A stretch of 64,000 bases of DNA from Chimonanthus salicifolius (Eukaryota > Streptophyta > Magnoliopsida > Laurales > Calycanthaceae), in assembly GCA_013350335.1 (NCBI GenBank), contig CM023542.1, positions 7,116,025-7,180,024 of the forward strand. Direction: 5' to 3'. The notes below the pieces were generated by a model. That model saw only the letters and a program-made list of their open reading frames with translations. It ran no database searches and was not told where the DNA came from. Both the position numbers and the translations under genes were made by a program. Numbering within the stretch: the first letter of the stretch is position 1; every line of letters starts with the position of its first letter. Below, piece by piece: positions 12,701-23,000 of this stretch.

Positions 12701-15652
12701 ATTCTGTCGTTAAATCTTTTAATCCATTCATCCATCAATGTCATCCTTCTCTTACGTGTTTCTTCATTTTAGTTTGATTAAAGTTATTCGTACTACTTAT
12801 CATTTGAAAAAAAAAGAAGTAATTAATTCTACTTTCCTGTGTAGATACATCTTTTGGTCAATTATTGATATCCCGTTTTTTTTTATCTGCACTGTTTGTG
12901 GATGAAACATTTATACAAATATTTAGTCATCCTTGATCTTTTTTTCACGCTTAGAGAATGTCTAAAACAACTGGAACTCTTGAGTTCACCTGACGAGCGT
13001 GCTCGTAGATTTGAGGAAATTCCTGATATACATGTTGACCCAAAGATGGATCCAAAGTATGATTCTATTGAGGAGGAAGGGAACCCTGATAATACCAAAC
13101 AAGGTAGTGAATCCTTTTGTTGTCTTTTATTTTTTCCTTCTATTATTACTACTACTATTATTATTGTTATTATATTATTATTATTATCATTTGGGTAATT
13201 TTTCAGTCCATGACTGACATATGTATCCACTCACTCCTGCAGACAACTGTATGAAACCAAAAGCTGTTGAACTTTCTATAAAAGGAAAGGATACAATCTC
13301 TCCAGGTGAAGGAGCTTTTGCTTCAAGCTGTGACTGGAATATGGCATCTTCAAGTGTTGTCCAAGAAATTATATCGACACCACCATCTACGGAGACAGCA
13401 GTTCCTTCTGAAATTAGCGAGACTGATAAAATATGGCACTATCAGGATCGGTCCAGCAAAATCCAAGGGCCCTTTTCTATGACACAGTTGCGTAAATGGA
13501 GCAAGCACTTTCCAACCAGTTTGAGAATATGGAAAACATCTGAGCAGCAAGAGGACTCTAAATTGTTGACTGATGTACTTGGGGAATTCCAGGAGCCACT
13601 GTCCTGGGACAAAAGTGCTGATGGTTGGGATACACAGGCTTCTAAATCAGAAATTCCTACAGATGGTGGATGGGCTTCTAAATCATTCTCTCCAACCACA
13701 ACACCCTCAGGCTGGGGGGATGCTGGTGTCAGTGCTGCTGTGGGAAATAGCAGCAATAAACAGGATCCATCAGGTAATTGGAAGCAGTTGACATCATCTA
13801 ACTCATGGGCAACTATGTCGTCCACTGACACTTCTCTTCCATCAAATTCAGGTTGGGGCACCGGGGCAGCGACAGAAAATCCAAATACAGACTGGGGAAT
13901 AGCTTCACAGGGGAATGCAGGCACTGAATGGGGAGCAGCTTCTGCACCTGCAAAAGCAGGAAATGCAGGCAGTGGATGGGGAACAGCTTCTGCAGCAGCA
14001 CAGGGAGAGAACACAGGCCCTGGATGGGGAGCAGCTTCTGCAGCAGCAAAGGAAGGAAATGCCGGCAGTGGATGGGGAGCAGCTTCTGCACCTGCAAAAG
14101 AAGGAAATGCAGGCAGCGTATGGGGAGCAGCTTCTGCAGCAGCCACAGGGAGAGAATGCAGGCACTGGATGGGGAGCAACGCCTGCAGCTGCAAAGGAAG
14201 GAAATGTAGGCAGTGGATGGGGAGCAACTTCTGCACCTGCAAAAGAAGGAAATGCAGGCAGTGGATGGGGAGCAGCTTCTGCAGCAGCACAGGGAGAGAA
14301 TGCAGGCACTGGATGGGGAGCAGCCTTCTGCAGCTGCAACGGAAGGAAATGCAGGCAGTGGATGGGGAGCCTCACAGAAAAGTGCTGATGGGGGTTGGAA
14401 AGCCAGTACATGGGAAAATGTGAATAAGGGTTCGGAGGCATCTGCAGGAAATTCAAGCACGTGGGGAGCCACACAGGGAAATGCTAATGCAGGCTGGAAA
14501 ACTGGCACATGGGAGACTACTGGCGGCAACGGCAGTGGGGGTCATGGTGGTGGTGGTCCTGGCTCTTGTTATAAATGTGGAGAGCAAGGACATATGGCAA
14601 AGGACTGTCCCAAGGGAGGTGGTGGAAGCAGTGGATCTTGTTATAAATGTGGAGAGCCAGGACACATGGCGAGGGACTGTCCAAAGGGTGGCAGTGGTGG
14701 CTCTTGTTTTAAATGTGGTGAGACAGGGCATATGGCTAGGGACTGTCCTAAGGGTGGCAGTGGTGGTGGCAGCGGTTCTTGTTATAAATGTGGAGAGGCA
14801 GGACATATGGCTAGGGACTGTCCCAAAGGAGGCAGTGGTGGTGGTGGCTCTTGTTATAAATGTGGAGAGGCAGGACACATGGCAAGGGACTGTCCAAAGG
14901 GTGGCAGTGGTGGCGGCGGCTCTTGTTATAAATGTGGAGAGTCAGGACATATGGCAAGGGACTGTCCAAAGGGTGGCAGTGGTGGCGGCGGCTCTTGTTA
15001 TAAATGTGGAGAGTCAGGACATATGGCAAGGGACTGCCCCAAGGGAAGTAGTGGTGGTGGTGGTGGTGGTTCTTGTTATAAATGTGGAGAGTCAGGACAT
15101 ATGGCTAGAGACTGTCCCAAAGGAGGCAGTGGTGGCGGCGGCTCTTGTTATAAATGTGGAGAGTCGGGACACATGGCAAGGGACTGTCCAAAGGGTGGCA
15201 GTGGTGGCGGTGGCTCTTGTTATAAATGTGGAGAGTCCGGACATATGGCAAGGGACTGCCCCAAGGGAAGTAGTGGTGGTGGTGGTGGTTCTTGTTATAA
15301 ATGTGGAGAGTCAGGACATATGGCTAGGGACTGTCCTAAGGTTAGCAGTGGCGGCGGCGGAGGCTCTTGTTATAAATGTGGAGGGTCGGGACATATGGCA
15401 AGGGAATGTCCTCAAGGTGGAGGGGGTGGTGGTGGCGGTTCTTGTTATAAATGTGGGGAGGCAGGACATATGGCGAGGGAGTGTCCTCAGGGCGGTGGTG
15501 GTGGTGGTTCTTGTTATAAATGTGGGGAGGCAGGACATATGGCGAGGGAGTGTCCTCAGGGTGGTGGTGGTGGTGGTGGTGGTGGTGGGGGATCTTGTTA
15601 TAAATGTGGGGAGCAAGGGCATTTTGCAAGGGAGTGCCCCAATAGCACTTGA
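764..15652 (+). CDS. NERD/CCCH44-like chromatin protein: PHD, Plus-3, GYF, WG repeats, 15 CCHC knuckles
   Basis: Ten coding exons: 764-1092, 1299-1378, 4344-4531, 8669-9485, 9571-9698, 10528-10587, 10675-10725, 10858-10928, 12949-13103 and 13243-15652. Joined, and allowing for two extra single bases, they give about 1428 residues. Order: acidic N-terminus; PHD/RING-like Cys-rich region (about 93-190, starting [15 protein letters not shown]); Lys-rich KGGKNQ repeats (about 280-353); Plus-3 domain (about 417-545, [16 protein letters not shown]); GYF domain (about 689-740, [15 protein letters not shown]); WG/GW region (about 760-1060); then CCHC knuckles (about 1067-1425). Arabidopsis NERD has PHD, SWIB, Plus-3 and GYF domains and binds AGO2 through GW motifs to guide siRNA-dependent chromatin silencing; a similar nuclear role is inferred. 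The SWIB domain is missing and the CCHC tail is unusual. Exon 10 carries two +1 frameshifts (about 14143 and 14324), so as assembled the knuckles are out of frame with the upstream domains. Confidence 0.85.
1379..4343 (+). other. Intron 2 of NERD-like gene, with a tandem duplication
   Basis: The intron joins the two halves of the PHD-type Cys-rich region (donor after TGCA at 1378, acceptor TTTCAG ending at 4343). About 238 bp at 2041-2278 is repeated almost exactly at 2279-2515. The open frames here are short and lack homology. No other recognisable element was seen. Confidence 0.7.
2041..2515. repeat. Direct tandem duplication, about 238 bp x 2
   Basis: Both units start with GGATGCTGTTG, share a gene-like phrase GGTTGTCCAGATAAAG and end with ACCAATTACCCTCTGT. 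Only scattered substitutions separate them, so the duplication is fairly recent. It is intronic. Confidence 0.85.
4864..5049 (+). mobile_element. tRNA-derived SINE in intron 3
   Basis: The head looks like a tRNA, with a pol III A box (TTGCTCAATTGG, near 4877) and B box (GGTTCGAGTCC, near 4920); the predicted acceptor strands GGTTGCT and AGTAACC can pair. A non-tRNA body follows, ending in an A-rich tail. GAATTGA occurs on both sides and may be the target-site duplication. The anticodon arm is poor, so a SINE is more likely than a functional tRNA. Confidence 0.55.
6145..7025. mobile_element. Mutator-like MITE in intron 3
   Basis: A 9-bp direct repeat, GTATGAGCA, flanks the element at 6136-6144 and 7026-7034. 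The ends are inverted: ATGTAACAAATA on the left and TATTTGTTACCAT on the right. The interior is rich in palindromic AACGCGTT-like words and has no transposase. A 9-bp target duplication fits Mutator-like elements. Confidence 0.65.
7735..7935 (-). mobile_element. Probable tRNA-derived SINE, reverse orientation
   Basis: On the minus strand a B-box-like CAAGTTCGATTC (7883-7894) and an A-box-like TGGCCAGATAGTC (about 7922-7934) occur at normal SINE spacing. A (CA)n run of about nine units lies inside. No clear target duplication was found, so the limits are approximate. Confidence 0.4.
8145..8192. repeat. (CAT)n-type microsatellite
   Basis: Imperfect ATC/CAT triplets in intron 3 of the NERD-like gene. 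They produce a spurious Ser- or His-rich open frame and are not coding. Confidence 0.8.
8915..9129 (+). repeat. 36-bp coding minisatellite, Lys-rich repeats in the NERD-like protein
   Basis: About six tandem 36-bp units encode GKGGKNQ(A/P)S(T/A)S(T/A), inside exon 4. They lie between the conserved segment after the PHD region ([17 protein letters not shown]) and the Plus-3 domain, where family members normally have a SWIB/MDM2 domain. The units are nearly identical at the DNA level, which shows recent expansion. The encoded stretch is basic and probably disordered. Confidence 0.85.
9724..10133. mobile_element. hAT-like MITE in intron 5 of NERD-like gene
   Basis: GTTCATATG flanks the element at 9715-9723 and 10134-10142. 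The ends are weakly inverted (TTGTCATTTTCATTTTGTTCC against reversed TTATCAGATCCATTTCAGAAC). It is 410 bp long, AT-rich and noncoding. Assignment to hAT rests on TSD length and end sequence and is moderate. Confidence 0.5.
10929..12948 (+). other. U12-type AT-AC intron (intron 8 of NERD-like gene)
   Basis: The exon ends AAG GA and the intron begins ATATCCTTT, the exact U12 5' splice consensus. Near the 3' end is TCCTTGAT (12930-12937), matching the U12 branch consensus, with its A 12 nt before the terminal AC at 12948. Splicing restores the conserved family reading GRRKELREC; no GT-AG alternative does. Length is 2020 nt. The intron contains a 59-61 bp direct duplication (about 10968-11095) and a partial duplication near 12350-12480. 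Confidence 0.85.
13130..13192. repeat. (ATT)n microsatellite in intron 9 of NERD-like gene
   Basis: Imperfect ATT/ACT triplets lie between exons 9 and 10. Noncoding. Confidence 0.85.
13620..14535 (+). repeat. WG/GW-repeat (Argonaute-hook-like) coding minisatellite
   Basis: This part of exon 10 encodes about 20 Trp residues, mostly as GWG(A/T) in units such as [16 protein letters not shown], with flanking Ser, Ala and Gly. GW/WG platforms in RNA-silencing proteins, including NERD, bind Argonaute Mid/PIWI pockets. The near-identical units of 45-48 bp show recent expansion. Two units carry an extra C (CC for C) at about 14143 and 14324, each shifting the frame by +1. Confidence 0.85.
14566..15640 (+). 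repeat. 15 tandem CCHC zinc knuckles with Gly/Ser linkers
   Basis: Fifteen copies of CYKCGExGHMARDC (CX2CX4HX4C), each followed by a linker of Pro, Lys/Gln, Gly and Ser. All metal ligands are intact in all 15. This is the RNA/ssDNA-binding knuckle found in cold-shock, GRP-type and CNBP proteins. DNA units of about 66-84 bp differ mainly in GGT/GGC linker length, and the last five have diverged to ARECPQ. The array sits in the same exon as the GYF and WG regions. Confidence 0.95.
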
Positions 15653-16163
15653 ATGAAATGGGCAATGTCAACCTTCATCTTTGCGCCCATCAGTTATTTT
15701 CGATCTGGTTTTCGATGGTTCCATTTTCATTTTCAGATACATTTTAGGCTCTCTCTCTCTCTCTTGTTGGGATCTTCATTCAGGGTGGCTGTGTTTTGCA
15801 GAGATGATTTGATTTGTAGAGAATTGATGACTCTCTGGGTTTGTACATATATGGTTTTTGCTGAATGGGATATATGTTGATGGCTGTTGTAGTGGGTGAA
15901 GGGTGGTCTGGGACTAATGGCCATTGACTCTGCACATTCCATGAGTAAACGCTGCAAGAATGGTGATTCTAGCTCAATTGAACTGAGCAGAAAATTATTT
16001 TTGTTTTTGTAGAGCCGTTGTTACTTGGTTTTCTTTCTTGGCTGATGCTTTTTGGTCATGAATTATATATAAAAGTATAAACCATATTTCATAAAATTGG
16101 TTTAACAGGAATTTGATGTTCCAAACCTACATAAATTTGAGGTAGGCTGAATTCGGTTCAACC
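15653..16163 (+). other. 3' UTR and flank of NERD-like gene (copy 1)
   Basis: Follows the TGA at 15650-15652 and is nearly identical to 40561-41060 after the chimeric copy. It contains a (CT)n run near 15750. A polyadenylation site probably lies within the first 300-400 bases, but no single AATAAA is decisive. Confidence 0.6.
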
Positions 16164-17418
16164 CAGGGGTCAAAATATCGGTCGATACTGTGCGTATTGG
16201 CCGATATAATTCGGATTTTCGATCGCTAAATTATATCAGGCCTATATGTATAGTATCGGTTATACCAAAAAAATTCAGTCGATATGACTGAATTTTTGAC
16301 CAAATTATCGGTCATGATATCGGTCGAATTTTAAAAATTCGGTTGTTTTTTTTTTTTTTATAAAAAAAAGCCCTCCTTTTTTTTAAATATCGGACAAGAA
16401 TGGAAAGATGAAAAAAGAAAATATGGAGAAAAGATTGAAGAAAAAAAATCGCACACCTTTCACAGCTTTCTTCTCTTCTTCGTTGATGGGAAAAATACAC
16501 AGGGTGGCGGCAGGCTGCTAGGGTTTAATAGAGAGAGTGAAAGAGAAGAAGGGTATTAAAAGATGAGTATTAGGGTTTATAAGAGAAAATCCATTTTATC
16601 TCTTTATAAAAGGAATAGCTCACGTGAGCTTCCTAAAGAGGTCACGTAGAAGCCTATGTGTATTCTTACATTTTATCAAAAAGTTATTTTTAATATAAAA
16701 GTAATAATTTTTTATTTTTAAATATAATATTTACTTATATTGAAAGTAAAAAGTATAATATTTTCTTTTATTTATCTTATTGTCATAATTTAATATTATA
16801 TTAACCATCTAATATTTTTACCATTGTCATTATTATTAGAAGGTATTCTTTATTTTTATTATATTAATTTAACATAATTAACTATAGCTCATAATTTTAT
16901 CTAATAATTTTATTTATCTAATTATTATTAATAAAAAATAAAATCTATTTTCTCAAATGAAAGAAGATATTATATTATTATGTATGACATTTGTGTGGTT
17001 ATCAGTTAAAGTAATTAGGACCCCATTAGTTTCATTTTCTAATATTTTTTCTACATTATGTAATTTTCAATCATTTTATTATTTATTTATTTTATTTCTA
17101 TAATTCATAATTTAAAATAACACTCATTGACTAAGAGAATAAATTATGAAATTATTTCTACAAATTTTCCTCATTTATATCCTTTACCTTATAATTTTCA
17201 CCATTTTATTACTAATTATATAATTTCTCATTATCGTAACTTCAAAAATATATTAGATGTAAATGTCCGATATTTTATGAAAAAATTACAAATTCAATAA
17301 GCCCATAATTATTTGCATTTACTGTAATTTTTTTGAATTTTCTTTTTTTAAAAAAAAGGGCAGGAGAGAGAAAAAATTCGGCCGATATATCTCGGCCCGA
17401 CCGATTTTTCTACCCCTG
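16164..17418. mobile_element. hAT-like nonautonomous element, 1255 bp
   Basis: Inverted ends CAGGGGTCAAAATATCGGTC and its mirror ending ATTTTTCTACCCCTG, flanked by 8-bp direct repeats GTTCAACC (16156-16163) and GTTCAACA (17419-17426). The duplicated segment at 41060-41075 has the empty site, proving insertion after the tandem duplication. Subterminal ATCGGTCGATAT-like words recur. No transposase is encoded; the interior is AT-rich. Confidence 0.85.
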
Positions 17419-17923
17419 GTTCAACAACAAACAAAGCGTATTATGGGCCGATTGGGCCCAAATAGAAATAACTTCGAAAAATATATTATTATGTTTTTGT
17501 ATAATTTAATATATTATTATGCTGTCAATATGTTGAGTTCAAGCTATACCTGCCTTGGCCTTGATTAGTGTTCACTAAATAAATGAATCAGATTAGATGT
17601 ATCTTAAAACAAAGTCGGTGTAAAAATGACTGGGTTGGATCATGCCAACCTATTACTGTCGCAACATCAATTGGTTGGAATGAAGAGTCCTCATTGCATG
17701 GATTAGTTAACTCTTTCTAATGACATGGTTTGAAATTTTAATGGACATGTGAAAATGTACATAATTCATGAGGGAGTCTTGGGACGAGGCTAATGGTATA
17801 TGGACATGCCTTTATAATTTTGCTTGTCTGACTTTTTTTTTTTGGAAGTGATAATTGAATATTTTTTAAATTTATGCTAAAATAAAATGAAGAAATATTT
17901 TTGCAAGAGATGCAGGGTTTAGG

Positions 17924-18344
17924 GTGCAATTTTAAAAAAAAAAAATTCGAAAAAGGGCTGACTTAAAAAAAATGAAAAATGTAAATATCAGTCGATATAA
18001 TTTAAAAAAAAATTGAAAAAGGGTTGACTTAAAAAAAATGAAAACTATAAATATCAGTCGATATAACTTAAAAAAAAAAAAAATGAAAAATGTAAATATC
18101 AGTCGATATAACTTAAAAAAAAAAATGAAAAATGTAAATATCAATTGATATAGCCAATATTCGGTCGATATAGGGAAATATTGGCTTGGACCCGCAACGG
18201 ATATTTGTTTTTCTTTAAAAAAAAAGGAAAAAACGAATTCGGTGGATGTAGGCCGATATTTGGCCGAATTATTTCACTGAGATATCTGCTGATATCCATC
18301 AAGTATGGCTGATACAATGTGTATCGGCCAAGATTTATACCCTT
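17924..18344. mobile_element. ATCGGCCGATAT-type MITE, present in both duplicates
   Basis: Begins around AGGGTGCAATTTT and ends around AAGATTTATACCCT, which are inverted. The inside holds four to five A-rich units, each ending in ATCAGTCGATAT, then two ATCGGCCGATAT-like words. The shorter homologue is at 41574-41866, so this insertion is older than the tandem duplication. No clear TSD remains. Confidence 0.55.
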
Positions 18345-18904
18345 GTTCTTTGGTAAGACTATTAGTTAGGCCTGTTCAAGATTATTGGGTTGAGCCTAGT
18401 TTGTAATTGAGCCAGACCTCGACTTGTCAATAGCTTTGTATTACAAGTTTACAACATAAAAAATAAAGTTCAGGTTAAAGGTCGAGTGGGATAATCAAAT
18501 TCTAAAACATGCTATGTAATTTGGACAAGTGGATATGATTCCACCCACACGGGTTCAGGTTTAGGCGAGTGCGACGTAAACTTCAGACCATTACCTGAAT
18601 GAATTTTAGAAGCTATTTGCTCTATTGAGTTCATCACGTTCTGAATCTATTGGAACATCGCAAACTGTTAGAATGCACTAGATAAGTGAGATCTATTGAG
18701 TCAACCCATGCTCTTTTAGGAATCTTCATGCAACAAATGAATTGTCAAAACTAAATATATTGATCTAATTGTCATGGGTCTAAATGTGTAATTTTTTTTT
18801 TTCATAATCGTGATGGCACTTAAACCAAGTCCATTTGATTCAAGTCAGCTAACAAAAACCAAACGAAACATCGCTAAGCGCTCTTCAGCTCAATTTTTAT
18901 TGCC

Positions 18905-19500
18905 ACACAATTGCTAAAAGTGTATCCCCTTTTGGGATTGAGCTTTCGGCCTAAAAGACTAGCTTAATAGGTGGAGTGACTCAGTTTCATATAAGTCATT
19001 AGTTTCCCCTCCTTATAATTGAACAATTCCTTTCTCGAACGAGACTTGTCGGTGGATAGAACGTCGCGAACCATTCTGTTCGGTAGGGGATTCCTAAGTC
19101 CACATGCATTGGCTTGGAGACTTATCTCTGATACTACTATTATAATTGGGCTTCAAGCTCAAAAGACTAGCATGATAGATAGAGTGACCAAGTCCCATAT
19201 AAGTCCTTAGTTTTCTCCCCTCACAACCGATGTGGGACTCTTGTTCGCACCCAACAATCTCCTTTGAGTGAGGCTCTTCGGCAGATAGAATGTTGCTAAC
19301 GATCCCGTTCCGCTGAGAAATTTCTGACTCTACATACGTTGACTTAGAAATATGGATCTGATACAACTTGTTAAGATTGTATATCCTTCCTAAATGACTA
19401 TGATAGGTAGAGTAACTGAGCCCATATGAGTCTTTTACAATCGATGTGTGTCTTGTTTGTATGCGAACATTCGCTCCAATATGTGCCTTTAAATAGGCAA
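18905..19500. mobile_element. Tandem TRIM-like array (decayed), copy 1
   Basis: Three related units repeat the phrase GACTAGCATGATAGATAGAG...AGTCCTTAGTTTTCTCC...GATGTGGGACTC, separated by short spacers carrying TCTGATAC, the reverse complement of a degraded initiator-Met-tRNA primer-binding site. This R-I-R-I-R layout is typical of terminal-repeat retrotransposons in miniature. The same array is at 42420-43040. Confidence 0.55.
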
Positions 19501-19825
19501 AGTACAAATTTTTGTTGTTATGAGGTAAGGATCCACCTTTACTTACAAAATTGATAAGGAAATTCGCCAAGTTACATAACTATGAACCAAGTCATGTTCA
19601 TGTATCGCATAGCTGAGACACTTGTCTAGTAGTTGTATACTTGAATGGACTGTCAGTGATGGAATGTAGTTAAAGAAACCAGCCTTAACTATGCTCGCCA
19701 CGTGGCTGATGCTTCTGAGAGCATGACAGTCCTGAGTTTATGTTCTTGCACTGTTCCTTGGTTAGACCCAACTTGTCTAAATCGTACTTGGCCTGACTGT
19801 GATCCGTCCACATTGTGGTCACGGG

Positions 19826-20207
19826 CGGGGGTGTAAAAAATGCCGTGGCCGATAATTCGGCCGATATGATTCTCTTTTTTTTTTTTATTTTTTTAATATT
19901 GATATTATTTTATTATTTTAATTTTCTAAATTAAAAAATATAAAAAAATTGAAAAACTGTTTTTTTAAAAAAAAATTGAAAATGTAAATATCGGCTGATA
20001 TCGGCCGATATTTTGACTTGGATCCATCACTGTTTTGATTTTTTTTTTAAATACCGATATTAATCATATCGGCCAATATCGGACTGATATATATCAGTCA
20101 TATCGGCCGATATGAAGGTTGTACGGCCGATACAATACATATCGGCTAATATTATACGGGGCTTATAACCTGTATCATATAGGCTGATACGAATATCTCG
20201 ACCCCTG
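19826..20207. mobile_element. hAT-like MITE, 382 bp
   Basis: Ends CGGGGGTGTAAAAA and ...TATCTCGACCCCTG, flanked by perfect 8-bp repeats GTCACGGG (19818-19825 and 20208-20215). The downstream copy near 43275 has an empty site. Several ATCGGCCGATAT words are inside. Noncoding. Confidence 0.85.
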
Positions 20208-20247
20208 GTCACGGGTATAAGGGAATTTCTAAAAGCATTTAGTTTTT

Positions 20248-20655
20248 GGCCGGGCATATAGATATTAACTTTTTTGCTCCTATACACCCGATTTTAAAGA
20301 AATCGAATGATATCATTTTACCCTTCCGATTCATTTTAGGTTCAGTTCAGATGATAAAGATTGTTTGAAGAAACATTTCAATATAAAATGTGTTCCTTCG
20401 GACGATCGAACTTGTAGCTTCTGTTCATTAAAAGGATCACTTGAGATCCTACGAACGATCTTCTCTATCTGGCCTGTAGAGTGAGATTTTCAAATGAGGC
20501 TGTTTCTCGATCGATTTTAAGTGGAAATGGTATAGTTTGGAACTGGCAGTTCGTTCGGATGATAAAAACTGAAAGGTTAAAATGGTATTTTCACTCAATT
20601 TTTTGAAATTGGGTGTATAGAGTCAGAAAAAATCGAATGTCTATATGACCAACCT
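20248..20655. mobile_element. TIR MITE, 408 bp
   Basis: Inverted ends share GG..GG.CATATAGA.ATT and, further in, CTATACACCC. AGTTTTT is duplicated at both sides. The downstream copy near 43305 is uninterrupted, so the insertion post-dates the duplication. Superfamily uncertain (Mutator-like is possible). Confidence 0.65.
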
Positions 20656-21129
20656 AAGTTTTTTCATAATGAAAATTTCTCATGTCTATTTAAAATATTG
20701 TATCAATGTATATTTTTGCTAATTTTAAAAGTAATTATTTAATTGACTTTTTATCATGCCAAGTGCACTTTAATAGTGATTCAAGAAAGTTTAAAAGTTC
20801 TTTCTAGATTTTTTTCCTAATGTATTTTTTAATATTATAATAGAGATGTTATACTTATTATTATAAATTATACCATTTTTATACATTCAAATTTACGTAA
20901 TAAATCACTTTTGTTTAATTTGCCAAAAGATAGTAAAGATACTGACTAAATGACTTACTATATCAGATATAAAATTTTATAGTTTGAGAGGACAAATAAG
21001 ATGAGTGAGTTTTTAACATTTTTTTTTATAATAAATGATATTTACGTTGAGTAGACCATATTAACATTAGAACTAGGCTCGGCATTTAGACACCGCACTA
21101 TTCTGTTACCAGACACTGAATTTCAGATT

Positions 21130-21600
21130 TTGAGTGGAAATTACGATTCTGCCCTTCTACGCTGAAATCGACCGATCGATTTTGCAACGCATTTTCAGCT
21201 TGGATCGATCGATCTGAGGCATATACGATCGATCAATCGATCTGACAGTTCATTTTCGGATCGATCGATTGATCCTAATACGAGATTCAATTGATCGCAC
21301 GGTCCCATGGAATCGTGTGATCGATTTTAACTGAGAGGTCGACATTTTGACGGTCGACCTCTCCTCTCAAGATCGATTGCACGATCCCAGTGATCAATCG
21401 ATCGATTGTAACCCATTCAAAGATCAATCGCACGATCACAGAGGATCATGAGATCGATTTTAACTGAGAAGTCGACAGTTTGACAATCAACCTCTCCTCT
21501 CAAGATCGATCGCACAATCCTATGTGATCGATCGATCGATTGCTTGTTTATGGCAAGATCGATCGTGTGATCGATCTTCCACGTGAAGCTGAGTATAAGT
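21130..21600 (+). repeat. Left long terminal inverted repeat of Mutator-like element
   Basis: Dense GATCGATC-containing palindromic subrepeats alternate with CGACATTTTGACGGTCGACC-like words. The inverted counterpart is at 35720-36258. Subterminal repeats of this kind commonly serve as transposase binding sites, which is an inference here. Confidence 0.75.
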
Positions 21601-21977
21601 TCAATTGCGCCCCTCTTCACTTTCATTCTTCGTTTCCATCTCTCCCCTTTCGAAATCCCTATTCTATCAGAACCCCGATTCAGAAATCTTCTCCCTCAAA
21701 ACTTCCCCTGATTTCGAAATCTTCTCCTTCAAAGCCCTTTCTACACCCCTCTCACTCAAACCCCTCTCTCTCTCAAATTCCTTTCCAAACTATTTTCCCT
21801 CAAACCCCAAACCCCCTTTCCAAAACAAACCACTCCACTATTTGAAGATACTCTCTCAAATCTCCTATATTGACTCGAAGGTATCTCTCAGAAGCTACTC
21901 TCTCAATCTCCGAGCTAAAATCAAAGGTAACTCTTTCTCAAACCCAAGACTCTCAAAATTTCTTTGAAAATAGTACT

Positions 21978-22999
21978 ATGGATTGTGAGGGACTTTTATC
22001 CACATTTGTTGAAAATGATGAGATCGTTGAGAATGATATTGTTGACAATGAGTTTGTTGAGAGGTGTTTTTCAAGTCGTGACGAATTTAGTGAAGCATGT
22101 TAAGGAGGTTTCCATTGCGCAAGGATTTGTAGCTACCGTTAAGAGGTCATGTAATAGAAGCAATGTAGTTATTCTTGGTTGCGATAGAGGTGGTACATAT
22201 CGTAGCACAGTTAATTTGAAAGATGATGAGAGGAAAAAGAAAACATATTTTCAGTCTTGTTAATTGTCCATTTGAAGTGAAAGGGAAACAAATTGTTGAT
22301 GGGTCATGGAAGTTGACTATAAAAGATGTGGAGCACAATCATGATCTCACGAGCGTATTAGTAGGTCATTCTAGTACAAGGTGTCTTTCAAATGAAGAGA
22401 AGAAAATGATCATTGAAATGCATAACAACAATGTACCACTCCAGCAAATTATGATGACCCTTCGAAACGAGAATCTAGAGATTGTTATCATTTACTGATT
22501 TGTACAATTTTTTGGCTTTCGGTTCGAAAAGAGCAACTTAGAGGTCATACTTCAATTGAAGCCTTGTTAGAAGATCTTTAAGAAGGTGATTATCAATATT
22601 TTCTCAACTATGACAGTCAATGTCATTTATCTCATCTTTTCTTTGCACATTCATTATCAGTTGTACTTACGAAGAGCTATAATAATGCATTTCTCATGGA
22701 TTGCACTTACAAAACCAACAGATATCATATGTCATTGCTTAATATCGTTGGTATCACAAGTTTCATCAAGAATTTCTACTCATGCTTTGCATTTATGAGG
22801 AATGAAAAATTTGAAGATTACGTATGGGCGTTATAGATGTTTAAGAAAGTATTAGGACGTCGATCATGATCGACAAGTTTTTTTGACCGATAGAGATTTG
22901 GCATTGAAGAATGACATTGATTCAGAGTTCCCTAATGCTGTACATATCTTGTGTATTTGGCATATCAACAAGAATATTCTTACTCATTTTAAGCCTCTT
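21978..22999 (+). pseudogene. MULE transposase relic, N-terminal part
   Basis: From the ATG at 21978 the translation, with at least two frame changes (about 22080-22100 and 22230), gives a FAR1/MULE-type N-terminus: CDRGGTYRSTVN, then LVNCPFEVKGK and HNHDL. Further on are pieces of the catalytic region: MDCTYKTNRYHMSLLNIVG (first Asp), TDRDLAL (second Asp) and ILCIWHINKNI. Stops near 22837 and 22867 and the LTR at 23001 break it. Inactive. The 5' leader at 21600-21977 has Ser/Pro-rich frames that are probably untranslated. Confidence 0.8.
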
Positions 23000-23000
23000 T

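Noticed and set aside
13442..14529. Minus-strand Pro/Ala/Cys-rich frames and + strand Cys-rich frames over the WG repeats
   Set aside because: Out-of-frame shadows of the GWGAASA repeat unit.
14566..15640. Regularly spaced repeats that might suggest a CRISPR-like array
   Set aside because: Units are coding zinc knuckles in a plant nuclear gene, and spacers are Gly/Ser linkers, not unique sequences.
14453..15671. Several minus-strand His/Thr/Leu-rich open frames over the zinc-knuckle array (and again at 39232-40601)
   Set aside because: They are antisense readings of the Gly/Cys repeat; no independent start, splice or homology.
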